From Lichtheimia corymbifera B2541 (Eukaryota > Mucoromycota > Mucoromycetes > Mucorales > Lichtheimiaceae), in contig JNEU01000760.1 in assembly GCA_000697475.1 (NCBI GenBank), forward strand, positions 1 to 41,704: a stretch of DNA of 41,704 nucleotides. Reading direction: 5' to 3'. Below the pieces are notes generated by a model. That model was not told the origin of the DNA. It searched no databases and was given only the letters and a program-made list of their open reading frames with translations. The first letter of the stretch is position 1. The number at the start of each line of letters is the position of its first letter. Shown in pieces: positions 19,163 through 32,300 of this stretch. A program made the position numbers and the translations under genes.

Positions 19163-20780
19163 ATGAATTTCTTCAACTCAAAAGCCGAAAAGGCTAGTCC
19201 TGCAGCATCCGTAACCGCCGCCGCTTCTTTCAAAGAAGAAACTTCTTCCGGAGGTAAAATAATAAAACTGTCAATAACGTTATAGCCCTATGTTGACACC
19301 AGCGTCCATCACTAGTTGACATTGAATACGATGTTGGCCGTTTCAATCACGGTATTGACCGAGAAGGTCAAGGCTCCAGTTTTCTCGCTTATTTCAACAT
19401 TGTCTGTGTTGTGGCAGGCACAGGGGCACTACAATTACCAGTAAGAATTCCCCGAGTCTTTTTTGATTATCAAGATGTTCACATGTATATATCTCTTTAT
19501 TAGTATGCACTTGCACAAGGTGGTTGGATAGGTATAGCTAAAATGACGTGGTATGACGAATAATATTATATACTGACTCTTATATCTCTTCTGGACAGGC
19601 TTGTTAATTCTATTTCTCAGCTGGATCTTTTCTACTTGTAAGTAGTCATAACGTTCAATGTGTCATCGATTCTCATTCCACATCTTTCCCACGCACACAA
19701 TTATGCAAATCATGCTTGTGTCCAGATTCTGGTGTTGTACTTATTCGATGCTTGTATCACGACGGTCAATCACGCCTTTCTTCGTATCAAGAAGTGGCCC
19801 ATGCAGCATTCGGTGTCATTGGTAGCTGGATCGCGTTCTTTTTTACGGCCATTACCCTCATTGGTGTTCCTGTACTATGGGTGATGCTTGCTGGCCAAAA
19901 CCTTCACCATGTATGCACAGGCACATCAGCTGAACTGACGTTCCCTATTTGGACCATTATCTCGGCAGCAGTGGTCGGTATCCCCTTTGTCTTTTTCAAG
20001 TCGCTCAAAGAAGTCGGCATTGGCAGTCTTTTCGGCATGTTGACAACGATCATTGTGGTGCTCATTGTACTCGGTGAAGCGATCGCCGACCAAAACTCAC
20101 GTGATCTCAATCCTCACCATGATCCTGTTATCTGGAACAAGTTCCCTGTTGCATTGAGCTCTATCGTCTTCAGCTTTGGCGGCAACCCTGTCTATCCTAA
20201 CGTCGAAGCCGGTATGCGTACACCCAAACATTGGAATCGTGTCATTTTTGCAGGCCTTGCTACGTGTGTGGCTATCTACCTGGTGTCTGCTATTCCTGCT
20301 TACTACATTTATGGTGATGTCGTCGAATCGCCCATGTACAACAGCTTGCCAGAGAACAATGGTAAACTCGCTGCTATCATCTTGATCACCGCTCACGTGC
20401 TACTTGCAATGCCCATCCTTATGACATCATTCGCCCTCGACCTCGAAAAGTTAATGCACATTTCAACATTCCATCATTCACGCTGGCTCGAGTTCACCTT
20501 ACGTGCTCTCTTGCGTATCACCATGATGGTCATCGTCACCGTCATCGCTATTGAAGTCCCATCCTTTGGCAATATCATGGCTCTTCTCGGTGCCTTTTCC
20601 AATTGTGCTCTGATTTTGATCTTCCCTATCATCTTTTATTATCGTCTCACTGGTCTCTTCAACAAGCCCTGGTACGAGCTCATCTTTGGTGCAATCGCTA
20701 TTCTTCTCGGTATTGTTGGCTTGATTTTCGGCAGCAAGGATGCTATTGAAGGTCTCATGGATGAATTTGGACCACATTAG
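19163..20780 (+). CDS. AAAP-family amino acid transporter (Avt/SLC36-like)
   Basis: Five exons (19163-19253, 19316-19440, 19504-19531, 19599-19637, 19726-20780) give 445 aa. A short polar N-tail of about 45 residues precedes the conserved first helix, AYFNIVCVVAGTGALQLPYALAQGGW. That is the signature of the amino acid/auxin permease family (PF01490). About ten further hydrophobic helices follow, for example WIAFFFTAITLIGVPVLWVM and IAILLGIVGLIFG. Two of the exons are tiny (28 and 39 nt). Family members exchange neutral or other amino acids with protons at the vacuole or plasma membrane. Substrate and location cannot be read from sequence. The length is normal for the family. Confidence 0.93.
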
Positions 20781-21488
20781 CTTTTGTACTCTTTTCATTA
20801 TTTATTTCCCAATCACCCAAAGCATAATCCCCTTCTTACACCTTCCTTGTTTTCCTTCGTCTCATATACTTTTTGTCTTCTACTCTGTGTACTATTATTT
20901 ACATGTATAAAAAAGCATCGTTTCCCTTTTCTGTACAGAATGAGAAAGAATCAAATAAGGTTTTGTGGCTGTAACCTGTCGATCCATTTTATTTTATCTT
21001 GATTTGGCATCTATGTTCGATTTCCGCCCCTGTCGTGTTTATGTTCTGTGCATCATTTACAAGTTGATGGGCTGGTTCCACGTACATACATAGAAGGGGT
21101 AGGTACCCGACAACAGTCACCTAACTCCCAAATACATGAGTTCATTCGTGCATAGGTGAACCATATACTTTTCAATGGCAGGCTATCAACAGCTCCTCGC
21201 TTACGTCTACTGGATGATGATGATGATGATGATAGGATATATATTCAAAACGTTAAAGGTTGCACGCAGTGTAATATGTCATTGAAATTGTTGACACCCT
21301 ATAACGAAGATTATGGCTGTGCCTAAGGGGGGTGTTAACCGGAAACGAGATTATAAAGGTTATTCTCAAAAGCAACCTAACGTTTCTGAGCAGCCATCTC
21401 GCGCGAGAGAGAGAGGACGTAAGGGATGTACCACGCAATAATGTACGATGCTGAGAAGCAAAAAATATATATATATAAGAGCTGGACA
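20781..21488. other. Intergenic: transporter 3' flank and oxygenase promoter
   Basis: Contains a GAT microsatellite (about 21213-21233) and a TATA-like run ATATATATATATAAG at about 21465-21478. That run lies so close to the ATG at 21489 that the in-frame ATG at 21525 may be the real start of the oxygenase. Confidence 0.55.
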
Positions 21489-23311
21489 ATGAAAACGACA
21501 ACAACAAAGACATCCCACAACAAAATGCTTACCAGTGAATCCTCTTCTCCTTACCCTGAATACAATCACAAGCTCCAAAAGGACAATGTTTTCCTTGACA
21601 CGCCCGAAGTTACTGAGCCTATATGGCTTGAGCCCAAACGTGGTTCTATCCCTCGTTGGATCAATGGCATTATGTATCGAACAGGTAAGATAATGATGGC
21701 TTTATGGGTATTCATTTTTCACTCACACATGATGTATTTTTACTACTAGGTCCTGCCAAGTATAAATTGGATAATGACACCGTGATCACGCATGCATTGG
21801 ATGGGATGCCTTTTGCACATCGATTCGAATTTAAGGATGGCAAGGTGCGATACAATTCCCGACACATTGCAGCCTCTGTGGAAAAAGCACTTTTGGAAAA
21901 GACGCAGGTGCCACTCTTTGTTGGCTATACCCCAGACAAAGATAGCTGGATGTGGAAGGCCCCCAAGATGCTTGAACCTCCTGCTTCAGATCCAGCAGCA
22001 GTGTTAGCTGGAGAAACCATATCAGCCATGTCACCCGTGGTACCTATTGGTAGTGGTAGTGCTGAAGAAGATGGTGATCCTTTGGTGGTTGTAGCACGTT
22101 CTTCAGGTGCATATCAGCAACACATTCACTCGGATACACTAGGTAAGATCATATACAACATACCACCAAACATTGACTGATTGCGTATATAATATACCAT
22201 AGAACCAAAGAGAGCCTTCAAATATGGCGAGCTTGATCCACAGCTGGAAGGCATGATGAGCTCGTCTCATGCCAAAGTAGACCCTATTACTCGAGAAGTT
22301 GTCAACTTTATGGCTCATCCTGCTACTGGTATCACGGTCTTTAGCCATCAACCAAAAACCAGTACGACCACCATTCTTGGCACAATCACCCATCGCAAGA
22401 TACCCAATACCACAACAGCCGATCCAGTGCCTATTGAGCCATCTTTTATTCATTCATTTTGGTTATCGCCCACGTATGTCATTATTCCTGAGATACCTTT
22501 ACGACTGAAGAATGGTGGTATGGATGCCATGCAAACAGGATCCTTTGCAACGGGTCTTGCTTGGGACCAAGGATCACCTGCGTACTTGCACATTGTGAGC
22601 CGTGTCGAGAAGCAGCATGTTGCAAGTGTAGAGGTTCGACCTGGATTTTTTATGTTTCATGACGTCAATGCATACGAGGATCAAAGCAACCTTGTGTTGG
22701 ACGCACCCATTTTCGACGATGCTGATATTTTGATGCATACGCACATGTTTGGATCCAACGGGATTCAGAGTACTGCCTCCTCGTTACCTCAACAAGAAGA
22801 AGGTGAAAACAAAATGAATGGCATGACCTATCCTCCTCGTCAAGATAACATCCCTGTATGTCGCTTTTGCCGTTTTTGGATTGACACACGCACGTGGCAA
22901 CTCAAGGAGCACAAGGTCTTGGCTGATCATTTTGAGTTTCCTGCTGTGGCACGTCCTATGCAATCCTATCGTTTTGCTTGGGGTGCATCAGGTATCACTC
23001 CCTCTTCATCAAGAGGAGGAGTACAAAAATTCCCACAATTGGGACTTGTCAAGGTTGACATAGAACAAGGTACCACCACACGCTTTGACAAACAACACTG
23101 GGCATGTCAAGAACCCATTCTTGTATCCAAACCAGGCTCTGATCAAGAGGATGACGGAGTTTTGCTAACTCAAGTGAACGCTTTTGACGCTAATGGTGTT
23201 GAAAACCTGCTGGTCATTATTGATGCCAAGACGATGAAAGAACTTGCAGTCTGCGTCATTGGCGATTTTGCAGCAACCACTTTACATGGTTCATATATCG
23301 ACTTGTCATAA
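21489..23311 (+). CDS. Carotenoid cleavage oxygenase (RPE65/CCD family), trisporoid-type
   Basis: Exons 21489-21684, 21750-22142 and 22203-23311 give 565 aa (553 if the ATG at 21525 is used). All four iron-binding histidine contexts of the family are present: SSSHAKVDP, EPSFIHSFWLSP, FFMFHDVNAYED and the C-terminal TTLHGSYI. The N-terminus INGIMYRTGPAKYKLD is the typical start of the beta-propeller. In Mucorales such enzymes (CarS/Tsp3 and AcaA types) cleave beta-carotene or apocarotenals on the way to trisporic acid sex signals. Which step applies here is not clear from sequence alone. An AATAAA at 23316-23321 follows the stop at once, and another is at 23421. The gene is convergent with the NBR1-like gene. 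Confidence 0.92.
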
Positions 23312-23467
23312 GCTCAATAAAGCACTTTATCGTTGGCCATACATGAGGGCTATTTTCAACAGCTAAAGGGGAGAAGATTTTAATGCAAAGTTTTACATTC
23401 GATTTATTGCTGATAACTTCAATAAAGGTAATGATAACAGGAGGGATGATGCTTTTTTTTTCTTTTT

Positions 23468-26016
23468 TTACTCAGGGTACAATCTTTCAAGGATTTCAGG
23501 TACAGCACGATCAACATTGCCATTATACTCGGTCAACAATCGAATAGCAAGTTCATCACAGAAAGTAAGGCCCTAATGATTTCAAAATATCAATACACTC
23601 ATTGCTTCTTTACTACTATGACGACTTACCATTTCATGGATTTGTCTCATTTGCTGATCAAAAAGACCTGGCACAGGGTTGGTAGTAGCAGCTACATTGC
23701 GTGTTGGAGTTGCTGGGCTGGTATGCATTTGGATTGTTGAAGATGGTGGTTGTCGATAAAACGAAGCTGTTGGCGTGGTGACCTTGGGAGGTGTCTTTTC
23801 ATGAGGATTCTGTGTAGTCTGGTCAATGTTGGTGGTGGTGGTGGTGGTGTCGATAACCACAAATTCCTCAGAGCTTGCACGTGATGATACGTGATGTCCT
23901 GATTGCGCTTGACGAGGTTCATCATCATTGTTGCCATGGATCACCTCTTCCTCTTCCTCAGATGATGTCTCAAGACTACTGCTGCTCAATCGACGGGAAG
24001 GTGTATAGCTGGTGATCGAAGGATCCATAAATGGGTCATCGTCATCATCTTCGTTCTCGTCTGACGGATCCACTAACTCGTCATGGCGGATGACAGAGAT
24101 GATATCGACAGAGGATGGGCGTTGGTTATTTGAAGAGGAGGCGGAAGAAGAAGCTGTGCTGATGGTGGGATAGACCATGCTATTGTTGTTGCTGCTGTTT
24201 TCAGGCACAGAAATGATATCCACCCACAAGTCATCACCAAACAATTGACCATTTGGACTACGTAATTTGAATTCAGTGCGGTAATGTCCTGGTTGTCTTG
24301 GAATTGTGATCATTGTGGAGATGGTAACAAAGGAGCCAGGTTTGGTGGCTGGTAAAGCTTGATTGGTGGCTCGTAACATTTCAATGTCATTGCTGGAAAC
24401 AGGTTGCAGGATTGTACCATTTGGCCACACGTCACAACCGTCATTCAACATTTTCCACATCTATAATAACAATAAATATTATTAGCATCACCATTGCTGG
24501 TTGTGTACGCTTACATACCTTTCGTACTACTCGGCCCGCTTCCATTGTAGTGCCATCGGGGATATTCATGTCGTTGACAAATTTGGCTGACAGAGAAAGC
24601 TTGGGGCTCGAAGGAGCTTCAGGTTTGGCCAATACATTTGATCTTTTACTTGTGGTGGAGCTAGTGGCGCTCTGAAGACTTGCAAGACTGATACTTCCAA
24701 AGCGGTTGAGCTGGACTGGAGAATAGTCTGATAAACGAGGTGTCGAGCTTTGGGAAATGCTTTTGGATCGAAATACAGTGTTGTTGGATTTGGACAACAA
24801 AGGAACATCCGTGCCAAGGGTCACTGGATTTCGGATCTTGATAAAAAGGTGTGATGGGTCGTGGATATCAGGCGCCATTGCTTCACACATCTCACATAGG
24901 TCATAATCGGTACAATGACCACACTACATCATGGACTCCAATCAGCTTTGGGTGATATTAGCACATAGCTGCTGTCATATGTACCTTGTAACGAACACCC
25001 ACAATGCTCTTGTCACAGCGATCGCAGATGATACCAAGATGTCGCTTGGGAGAAGACGATGATGATGATGATGATGGTGCACGTTGATCCAGTTCCTGCT
25101 TAGGGCTTGGCGACCGGTGTGTAATAAAAGGATGCTCTGGATGGTGGCCGTGTTCACCAAGCTTGTAGCATAAATGACAGAGATCAAAGTCTGATGATAT
25201 TATTTAAACAACATGTGAGAAAGAGGGAATTGAAAGGAGATCCTTTGATTACCTTTGCAGATGGTGCAAGAATGTCTGGTACCAGCAATACGAGCCTCAC
25301 AAAAGTCACAAGCATACACGGGAGGGACATTGTTGTTGTTTGTTGTTGATGATAGATTGTGCTCATGGCTGATTGACGATTTGCATCCTTCGCATAGATT
25401 GACTCCTTTGCAAGTTGAACAGCTGAAAAGTTGCCTATGATGGATAAATGAGAGATCGAAAAACGAAAAGTGAGAGACACTTACATATCCTGTGAGACAC
25501 GCTTGTTACAATGGCTGCATAAACGGGCGGAAGATGATGGTTGCACAAGAGGCGCCAACGCCTCGTGATAACTTGCCGCAGCCTTCTTGGCAACATCGTC
25601 CATGGCTCTTTGCCGAGCTTCCATTTGTAACCTTGTCAACTCGAATTCAAACTTTTCAAGAGCGTTCTTGACTGCTGGCGAAGGTTGTGTATCTTCATGC
25701 ACCTTGACTCTGAATCTTCGAATACGTCGTAACTTTACTATGCGTAAATCCAAGACGCCACTCATCGTCACCGAACTTGCATCCTCAGGATCGTGGTAGA
25801 GTATATCAAAGTTGTCATTCTGCAGCTTGAACAGTGTTTTGATCTAGTCATCAACGTAAATTACATGTATAAATTTCCGTAAAGTAGCAGCTGCATGTAC
25901 AAGTAGTGTCGTAGTAGTACCTTCTCTCGTAACTTGTCCAACGTTATATCCTCTTCAAATGGGAATCGCCTCGTCTCATTGCGTCCTTCCAATGTCGCTT
26001 TCGCAGTGGAATCCAT
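23468..26016 (-). CDS. NBR1-like selective autophagy receptor
   Basis: Seven exons read complement(26016-25921, 25843-25485, 25434-25253, 25190-24985, 24923-24519, 24460-23630, 23572-23468), giving 727 aa. Domain order is that of NBR1: an N-terminal PB1 domain (about 1-85, with RRFPFEEDITLDKLREK), three ZZ zinc fingers (about 140-180, 195-240, 265-310; for example CDRCDKSIVGVRYKCGHCTD), an FW domain (about 385-500; IPDGTTMEAGRVVRKMWKM and WPNGTILQP), an acidic Ser/Thr-rich linker, and a UBA-like end (FCDELAIRLLTEYNGNVDRA). EEFVVID around 614-620 fits an Atg8-binding LIR core (F-x-x-I). The family links cargo to Atg8 on forming autophagosomes. The UBA sits on its own last exon. Confidence 0.92.
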
Positions 26017-26277
26017 GTTGACAATGAGGAAATGGGGGCAAAAGTAAATGGGGCGTGAGAGTAACAAGGAGTGAGAAAAAAGAGAGGGAAGAAAGTCTTG
26101 GCCTCCGCATTCAATGCATAGTATTAATACGTGGCTCCTCCTCCATCTTCTGACTTTGAACACACACCATGCTAAATCTGGCATCCTCATCAGCCATTAT
26201 TATGCAGCAGATTTGGTATACAACATGTTTATTGAATATACAAAGCATGTCATGGTTGTTGGGAAATACACATGTTT

Positions 26278-28783
26278 TTAAGCCATCGTATGACGGTCCG
26301 AGATCTGCTGTTGATGGACGTGTCGATAGTAAGGTGTGTCGATCCCCGTACTTGAACCAAAGGCCTTGTTAACTTCTGCATGTTTTTCTTTTAAATCATG
26401 CTCTCGGGCTGATCTTCGATCGAGTTGTTCGGAAGGTAAAAGCACAGCATGATCAATAGCCGAAGGTAAGCCACGATGTCGTCCACGGTACATGAGTAAA
26501 ATGATCACGAGCTTGCTTAACGTGTGGTAATTTGCGGATTGTGAAGTGCTCAATCTCGGGTATCCAAGCGAGCTTCCTGCTGTGCCAAATGCAGAAACGC
26601 ATTCATACATGATCGACAACACCGTAATTGGGGTCTGGGCCATGATTCCTTTACTTTCAATCACGCATACGCAAAATATACCTGCAATCACCCAGCTGAT
26701 TTCCTTTGCTAGTTGTCGTTGCATTTGAAGCTTCACATAAAAGCTTGGGGATTTCGGCAATAGTTTCCGTGAGGTGGAGACAACACTGTTGATGGTGGGA
26801 AGTCGGCGTAGCCTAGTGCTTGTGCTTGTTATCGTTGGCAGTAACGGCTCAATATTATCATCATCGCCACTTTGCTTGACAATGGGGTCACTATAGATTC
26901 CCAGCTCTCGTTCCTAGCCAAACATCCCAACGCCGTTAGTCAAAGAATATCTGTTGTTGCTATGATGGTCTCACCTGAAATATGTTGCTATTGCGGATAC
27001 TGATTGCCACTGGGTAAACGCTGATATACATGGCAATAATATACACGATTTGAGTACCTGGGTTTAATATTTCAAGGTTGACCACTGCAAATCCAGCTGT
27101 AATAATATGTCGTCAACAATCAGCCTCTATCATGATGATCAAACACCTACCATTTCGAATGGCTACACCTTGAAAGTAAGCATCCAAAACGCGTGCTCCC
27201 CAAGATATCCCATCAAGGACTGGCAACCAAAAATTGGTAGCTAAGAAAACGACCATCTCCACGAGATTGATGACAACCAAGGCAAACACCAGCCACCAAG
27301 TCTGTGTTGACGAAAACAGGTTTGTATAGCAACGTCGTGGATGATCCAATAAGAAACGCATGGTCTCGGATTGCATGGTATCATGTTTGGGCATGACCTT
27401 GTACAAGGACCAAATGATCCCACGCAATACAATGGCATAGGCCGTGTTGCCAAATATAATTAATAGACTGCAAAAGATCAGCGGTGCTGGTGCACTCTGA
27501 AAGGGTACCAAACTGGCTGACAACGGCGTTAAGCCCAAGTTGTTAAAAGCGGACACGCTGGTAAAAAAAGAAAATATCCAAGGATTTACCGGCTCGGGAT
27601 TGGATGTTTTGAGGACGCCTTGTGCATACGTGGAACAGGCAATGTAGATACGAAGTGCAAAACCAAACACCACAATATTAAAAAGGTAAAAAAAGGGCAC
27701 CAGCTTTGATAAAAAGTCAATAGCACGGTACTCAACACCGCCAATATGGTATCGTTGTTTGCGTGAAAGTTGGGACTTGTGAATAGGCTGGCTCAAGATA
27801 TGGGCGATTTCATCTTCTTGTTCTTCAGCTTCAGTAGCCAACTCCGTTTCTTCAAATGAGGATGGATTTGGAGGTTTTGCTATCCACCTCAATAGCTTGT
27901 CATATTTCTTTAGCTGTTGTCGTGCCTTTTCACGTTGATAATCCACATCCTCATTAAATCGAATATCAGGTGGCGGTCTTCTTCTGCTGGTATCATCGTG
28001 CGATCCCGATGAGGTTGCTAGGTTGCTGTTGATGTTGATTCTATCACCATCATCAACCATTGTCCCCGATGACATGGACCGTCTTTGTGATGATTGTGGT
28101 GAAGGCACAGGTGTCGGTGGAACGTGTGTTGATGTTGTACTGGACCTTGCGTCTTGATCACCACCACCACCCTCATCCTGTTGACGTGAGCGAATATAGT
28201 TTATACGATCATAAATATCCTTTCGCTTTTTTGCTTCATCCTTTTCAGTGGTATCTTGCATTGTGGAGGAGGAGGTATGGTAGGAGGGTAACTCTGATGT
28301 GGTGGTGTATTGTCTGGATAGCCTATGTGTGGGCAATGTACGAGTTCTCTTCAAGGCATTATTGCGACTCTTGTCATATTCCTTGAGAAATCGTTGCTTG
28401 TTTTGTTCTTTCAAACGCCTGGCTCGATTATATAAAAGCACATCTTCAAATCGTTTTGAAAAATAGTATTTGCGCACCGATACAATGCACAATGACACCA
28501 ATATATGTGAACCCAGTATGGACCCAAACATCATAAGGATGAGATGGTAATTGGCAAGTCGTGACATGTCAACTGTGTTAAGCCCCGTATTGGTAACCGT
28601 TGTAGTGGCCATGAAAAAAGCATCCATAAAACTCCAGTTCTCATTTCTCTCACAGTACCAGAGACCTGTAAAGATAAAAACAAGAGCTCCAATATAGAGA
28701 TAATGATACTGGAGGAAATTCAGCTTCTCGTGAAAAAACCATTTGAGCTTGTCATACACCACCCGCCGAAATGGCGTTGTCAT
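26278..28783 (-). CDS. TRK-type potassium transporter
   Basis: Three exons read complement(28783-27151, 27096-26975, 26913-26278), giving 796 aa. Four pore loops of the TRK/HKT family are visible: TTTVTNTGLNTVD, SVSAFNNLGLTP, VAIRNAGFAVVNLE (across the first intron) and ECVSAFGTAGSSLGYP. Each keeps the filter glycine. The long cytosolic loop between the first and second pore units, about 240 residues, is charged and Ser/Thr-rich as in yeast Trk1. The product would bring potassium across the plasma membrane. The frame stays open upstream to about 28840 but only with GTG, so the first ATG at 28783 was taken. That places the start just before the first conserved helix (YHYLYIGALVFIFTG). A tandem neighbour of the NBR1-like gene, 261 bp away. 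Confidence 0.94.
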
Positions 28784-29349
28784 CGATTCGAATATAATAG
28801 CCAAGGAAAGAAAAAAGAAAAAGGACACCAGCACAAGTATTTATTGCGGAGCATGTGACATTTGTCTTGGATTTGGCCAATGTGTCACCCTCATCGGTCT
28901 ACAATAGGAACGTCAAAGTTTCATGTTGTAGGCAGGCATGGCAACCCAGTGGAGTGGTGGTTCGCATGTATCCAAGTAAATGGGTTGCTTTATAAAACAA
29001 GCTTACGTATCATAGCAACGCATCATTTGGGTTCTATAAACGTAGGCATGGTGTATCTTAAAGGGTGATGTGGTGCTTTACTCCGAGACATCTATAGTGT
29101 ATGTTTGTTTACTTTTAACCCACAATATAAATACAGATGCATGCATGACGCGATATGTCTTCATTCCATTGCGAAAAATCTTTTTTTTATAATATGAAAG
29201 GCAGTTTACATGGTATTGAGTGTGTGCAGTATATGTATGTGTGTGAATATAATGAACGCGTGAAGAGTATGTGCATGAATGTGTGTTGGATTGACGGGGC
29301 GAAAATGACCCAAGTTCATTGGATGGTGGTTATAATGTAATGCAGCTAT
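28784..29349. other. Spacer between TRK and SCAP genes
   Basis: Promoter side of the TRK gene and 3' flank of the SCAP gene. AT-rich with scattered short frames. No feature recognised. Confidence 0.5.
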
Positions 29350-32300
29350 TTAAGACCAGCGATAAACGTTACGAGTTTTGCTTGATGATGATGACGATGT
29401 TGCGGCAACAGGACAATCAGATGCGCGAGAACAATTGGCGGTGGAGCATTCAGATACATTGCAAAGGTTTTTGGAGATTGCAGCAGTATTTTGGTTTCGT
29501 TGTCTTCGTACAGCACGCTTGCTACTACTTGTGCCACCACAGCATTGTTTCTTGTCTCTACCGCCACCACTACTACAATTGCTGCCGCCACAGCATGCTG
29601 AAGAGCCAGCGCATTTATCACCACACTTGCACCCTTTTTTGCTGACAATTGATTCATCCATACGCTGAGATCGTTTATGACATTGATCATCGAGGTATAC
29701 GAGCTTGATAAAGTTGCCATAGTCGCATGCAATTCCTGATCCATCCAGAGGTACAGCATGTCGAACAGTGGAAAACGGAAGCAATTCACTGGCTTCATCA
29801 TAGCTTTCATCGTCATCGCTGGAATTTTCAGGTTCCCAAGATTGGTGTTGTCGCTGCCTTTTTACTGCCGCTTCGTCACCGAATAACCATCGTTTGACAT
29901 CATTCCATAAACCACGATCTTGAATGACTCCTGAAGACGAGGATGGCGCATTTTGGGTGAAATTGGCTTGCTTTTTGTGTGTGGTATCAAGGTCAAATGC
30001 CTCGACGGGTATCGTTATATCATCTTGACATCCTTCATCATAATACTTGAGGGATGCGAACCAGGCTTCCCAATCACCACGCCGTTTCTTGCGCACACCA
30101 GCAAGTACCATATTATTGCAAAAGACTAATCCTCGCCCAGCGAGCTGATCAATCTTGCCAAGGAATCTGGGTGTCAATGCAATATTGGTTTCACCTCCAA
30201 GCTGTTCAATATCCACCAGACCATCCGCGGAGGTTGTTGTACTCTCATGCTGAGTCATGGATGCACTGGTCATGGGCGGTCCATACACACGACGCCCGGT
30301 TGTTGTTGTTGTTATGCTACTGTTGCCTCCACTACCGCCATTACGCCGACGCGTTGATTTGAAATCATTGACAGTGGTTGTGCTGGTAGTCTCCTCTTGA
30401 CGTGGTTTTCTCCGTTTCTGATGATAATCCTTGGAACATAATGTGCAGCTTCCTTCATGTTTCCCATCAGCACGCTCAAGTCGCCATACGTGCACATTTT
30501 CATCCATTGAACAAGATGCAATACCAAAGCCGTTGCCAAAGCATGTATCGCATCCACGACATATTCCAGGACCATTCTCCACTTCACAATAGCGAGTGAC
30601 CACCACCTGTGTAATAGGTCCATGATGATCGGCTGATTTGTCATTGTCATGTTCATCCAATCGATACAAATTCTCGCTTCCATAGTAGACATCTTCAGCA
30701 TGATTGAATTTGCTAAACTTCAAGAGTGGACCACCAGCATGGATTTCAGGCTTTTTTCTTTGAACGCCACCAGCTGACAAGGTGCACACGGCATCACCCG
30801 ATTCGAAATCCCACACTTTGACAGCGCCGTCACTGGAACCACTGACAAGGACACCCATACCGCCAACAGGTATCTCGGTCGCAAGGGATGTAATAGCATG
30901 TCCATAGTGTCCTTCAATGGTATAGACACATGTCCAAGTGGTAGTGCTGGTGTTGTTGTCTTGATCCAATTGTTCATCCATGTTGTGTTGCTGCTGCTGC
31001 TGCTGCTTCACCAGTCGTCGTTCCCAGCATTTGATCAATCCATCCTTGGAAGCAGTAAAGACCCATGTGATACCAAGTTTACGGTGCGGTGGTTTACATT
31101 CGACCACATGTAACACGGTAACGTCGCGCTGATGACCCGAAGGAAAGGATTGGATACATTCACCAGAAAGAATATCCCATTCACGCATCATACCGCTCTT
31201 GTGTACTGAGACAAGGAAGTTTTGTGAAGAGTCGTCATAGGCATTCTTGACACGTTGTTTGGCTGCTACCTCGGCTACCAAAGGATGACAATATTCGGTC
31301 ACTGCACCAATAAATTGCACCGCCATCACTCGATCCGTTACAGTGCGTCGTGTATTCCTTATCAAAGACTCATTATTGTTGGCTGCTTTGCGGTGGCGTA
31401 ATGTCATCAGTGCCGTTGGATCTTGTTGTTCTTCAATGGTCACTGGCATTCGTGTCTCAACACGTAGTTCACGCAACAAGGTGCCGGTGGTGATTCTCCA
31501 TACACGTATAATGCCATCATCGAATCCAGCAGCTATCCACTTGTTGCCTTGGTCCATTTTGATACATCGAGCCGATTGCAGTAATGTAGACTGAAGATCA
31601 TTGGTGGTGGTCGAAGCGTTGTTGCGTACCAGGCGTCGATTATCACCCGTTCTCCAATACTTTGGATTGAGATCTGCTTCCATGATTTCACCATGTGTCT
31701 TTCGCATACGATCCAGACGTGCCATCCATTCAGCATGGTCAGCATCCCACATGATAATCCTTCCATCCTGACCACAAGAGACCACCGTGCCATGTTTGGC
31801 ATTGATAGCCAAGCGTCGAATATCGGCAATGTGTCTTCCAGACAAGGTCTTGATAGTGACATCCTTGATATTGTGTTCCAATTGTTGCTGATTGAATTGC
31901 TTTTGAGCGGAAATGGCACCTCGGTGGACGCCATCCTTGTCGTAATTGTCGCTCCATGATACGATGCGAACCACTTTGATACGTATCATATCCAGCACAT
32001 CGTCAATAAGGAATCGCCACATGGGTTGAAGCCATCGTTCATGCGAAGATGGATTGAGCCACATAAGAATACCCACAAGCACGAGCGTCAATAGAACGGA
32101 GGGTAGGTTGATTTGCATTAGAAACTCAATGGCTTGCTGAATGACTGTAAACACAGCTTTGCGAAATCGAGATGGTTGTCTGGGTTGTTGTTGTTGTTGT
32201 TGTTGCATCATTGGTGCGGCTGCTGTTGACTGGATCAGGTGCATGTTATCCAAAGAAGTTTTGGTGCGATAATGTTCTTCGATACGTTGTGCATGTAAAT

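Noticed and set aside
18649..19233. 194-codon minus-strand frame
   Set aside because: It begins inside the transporter's first exon in antisense, its N-terminus reflects repeat translation, and no domain is visible.
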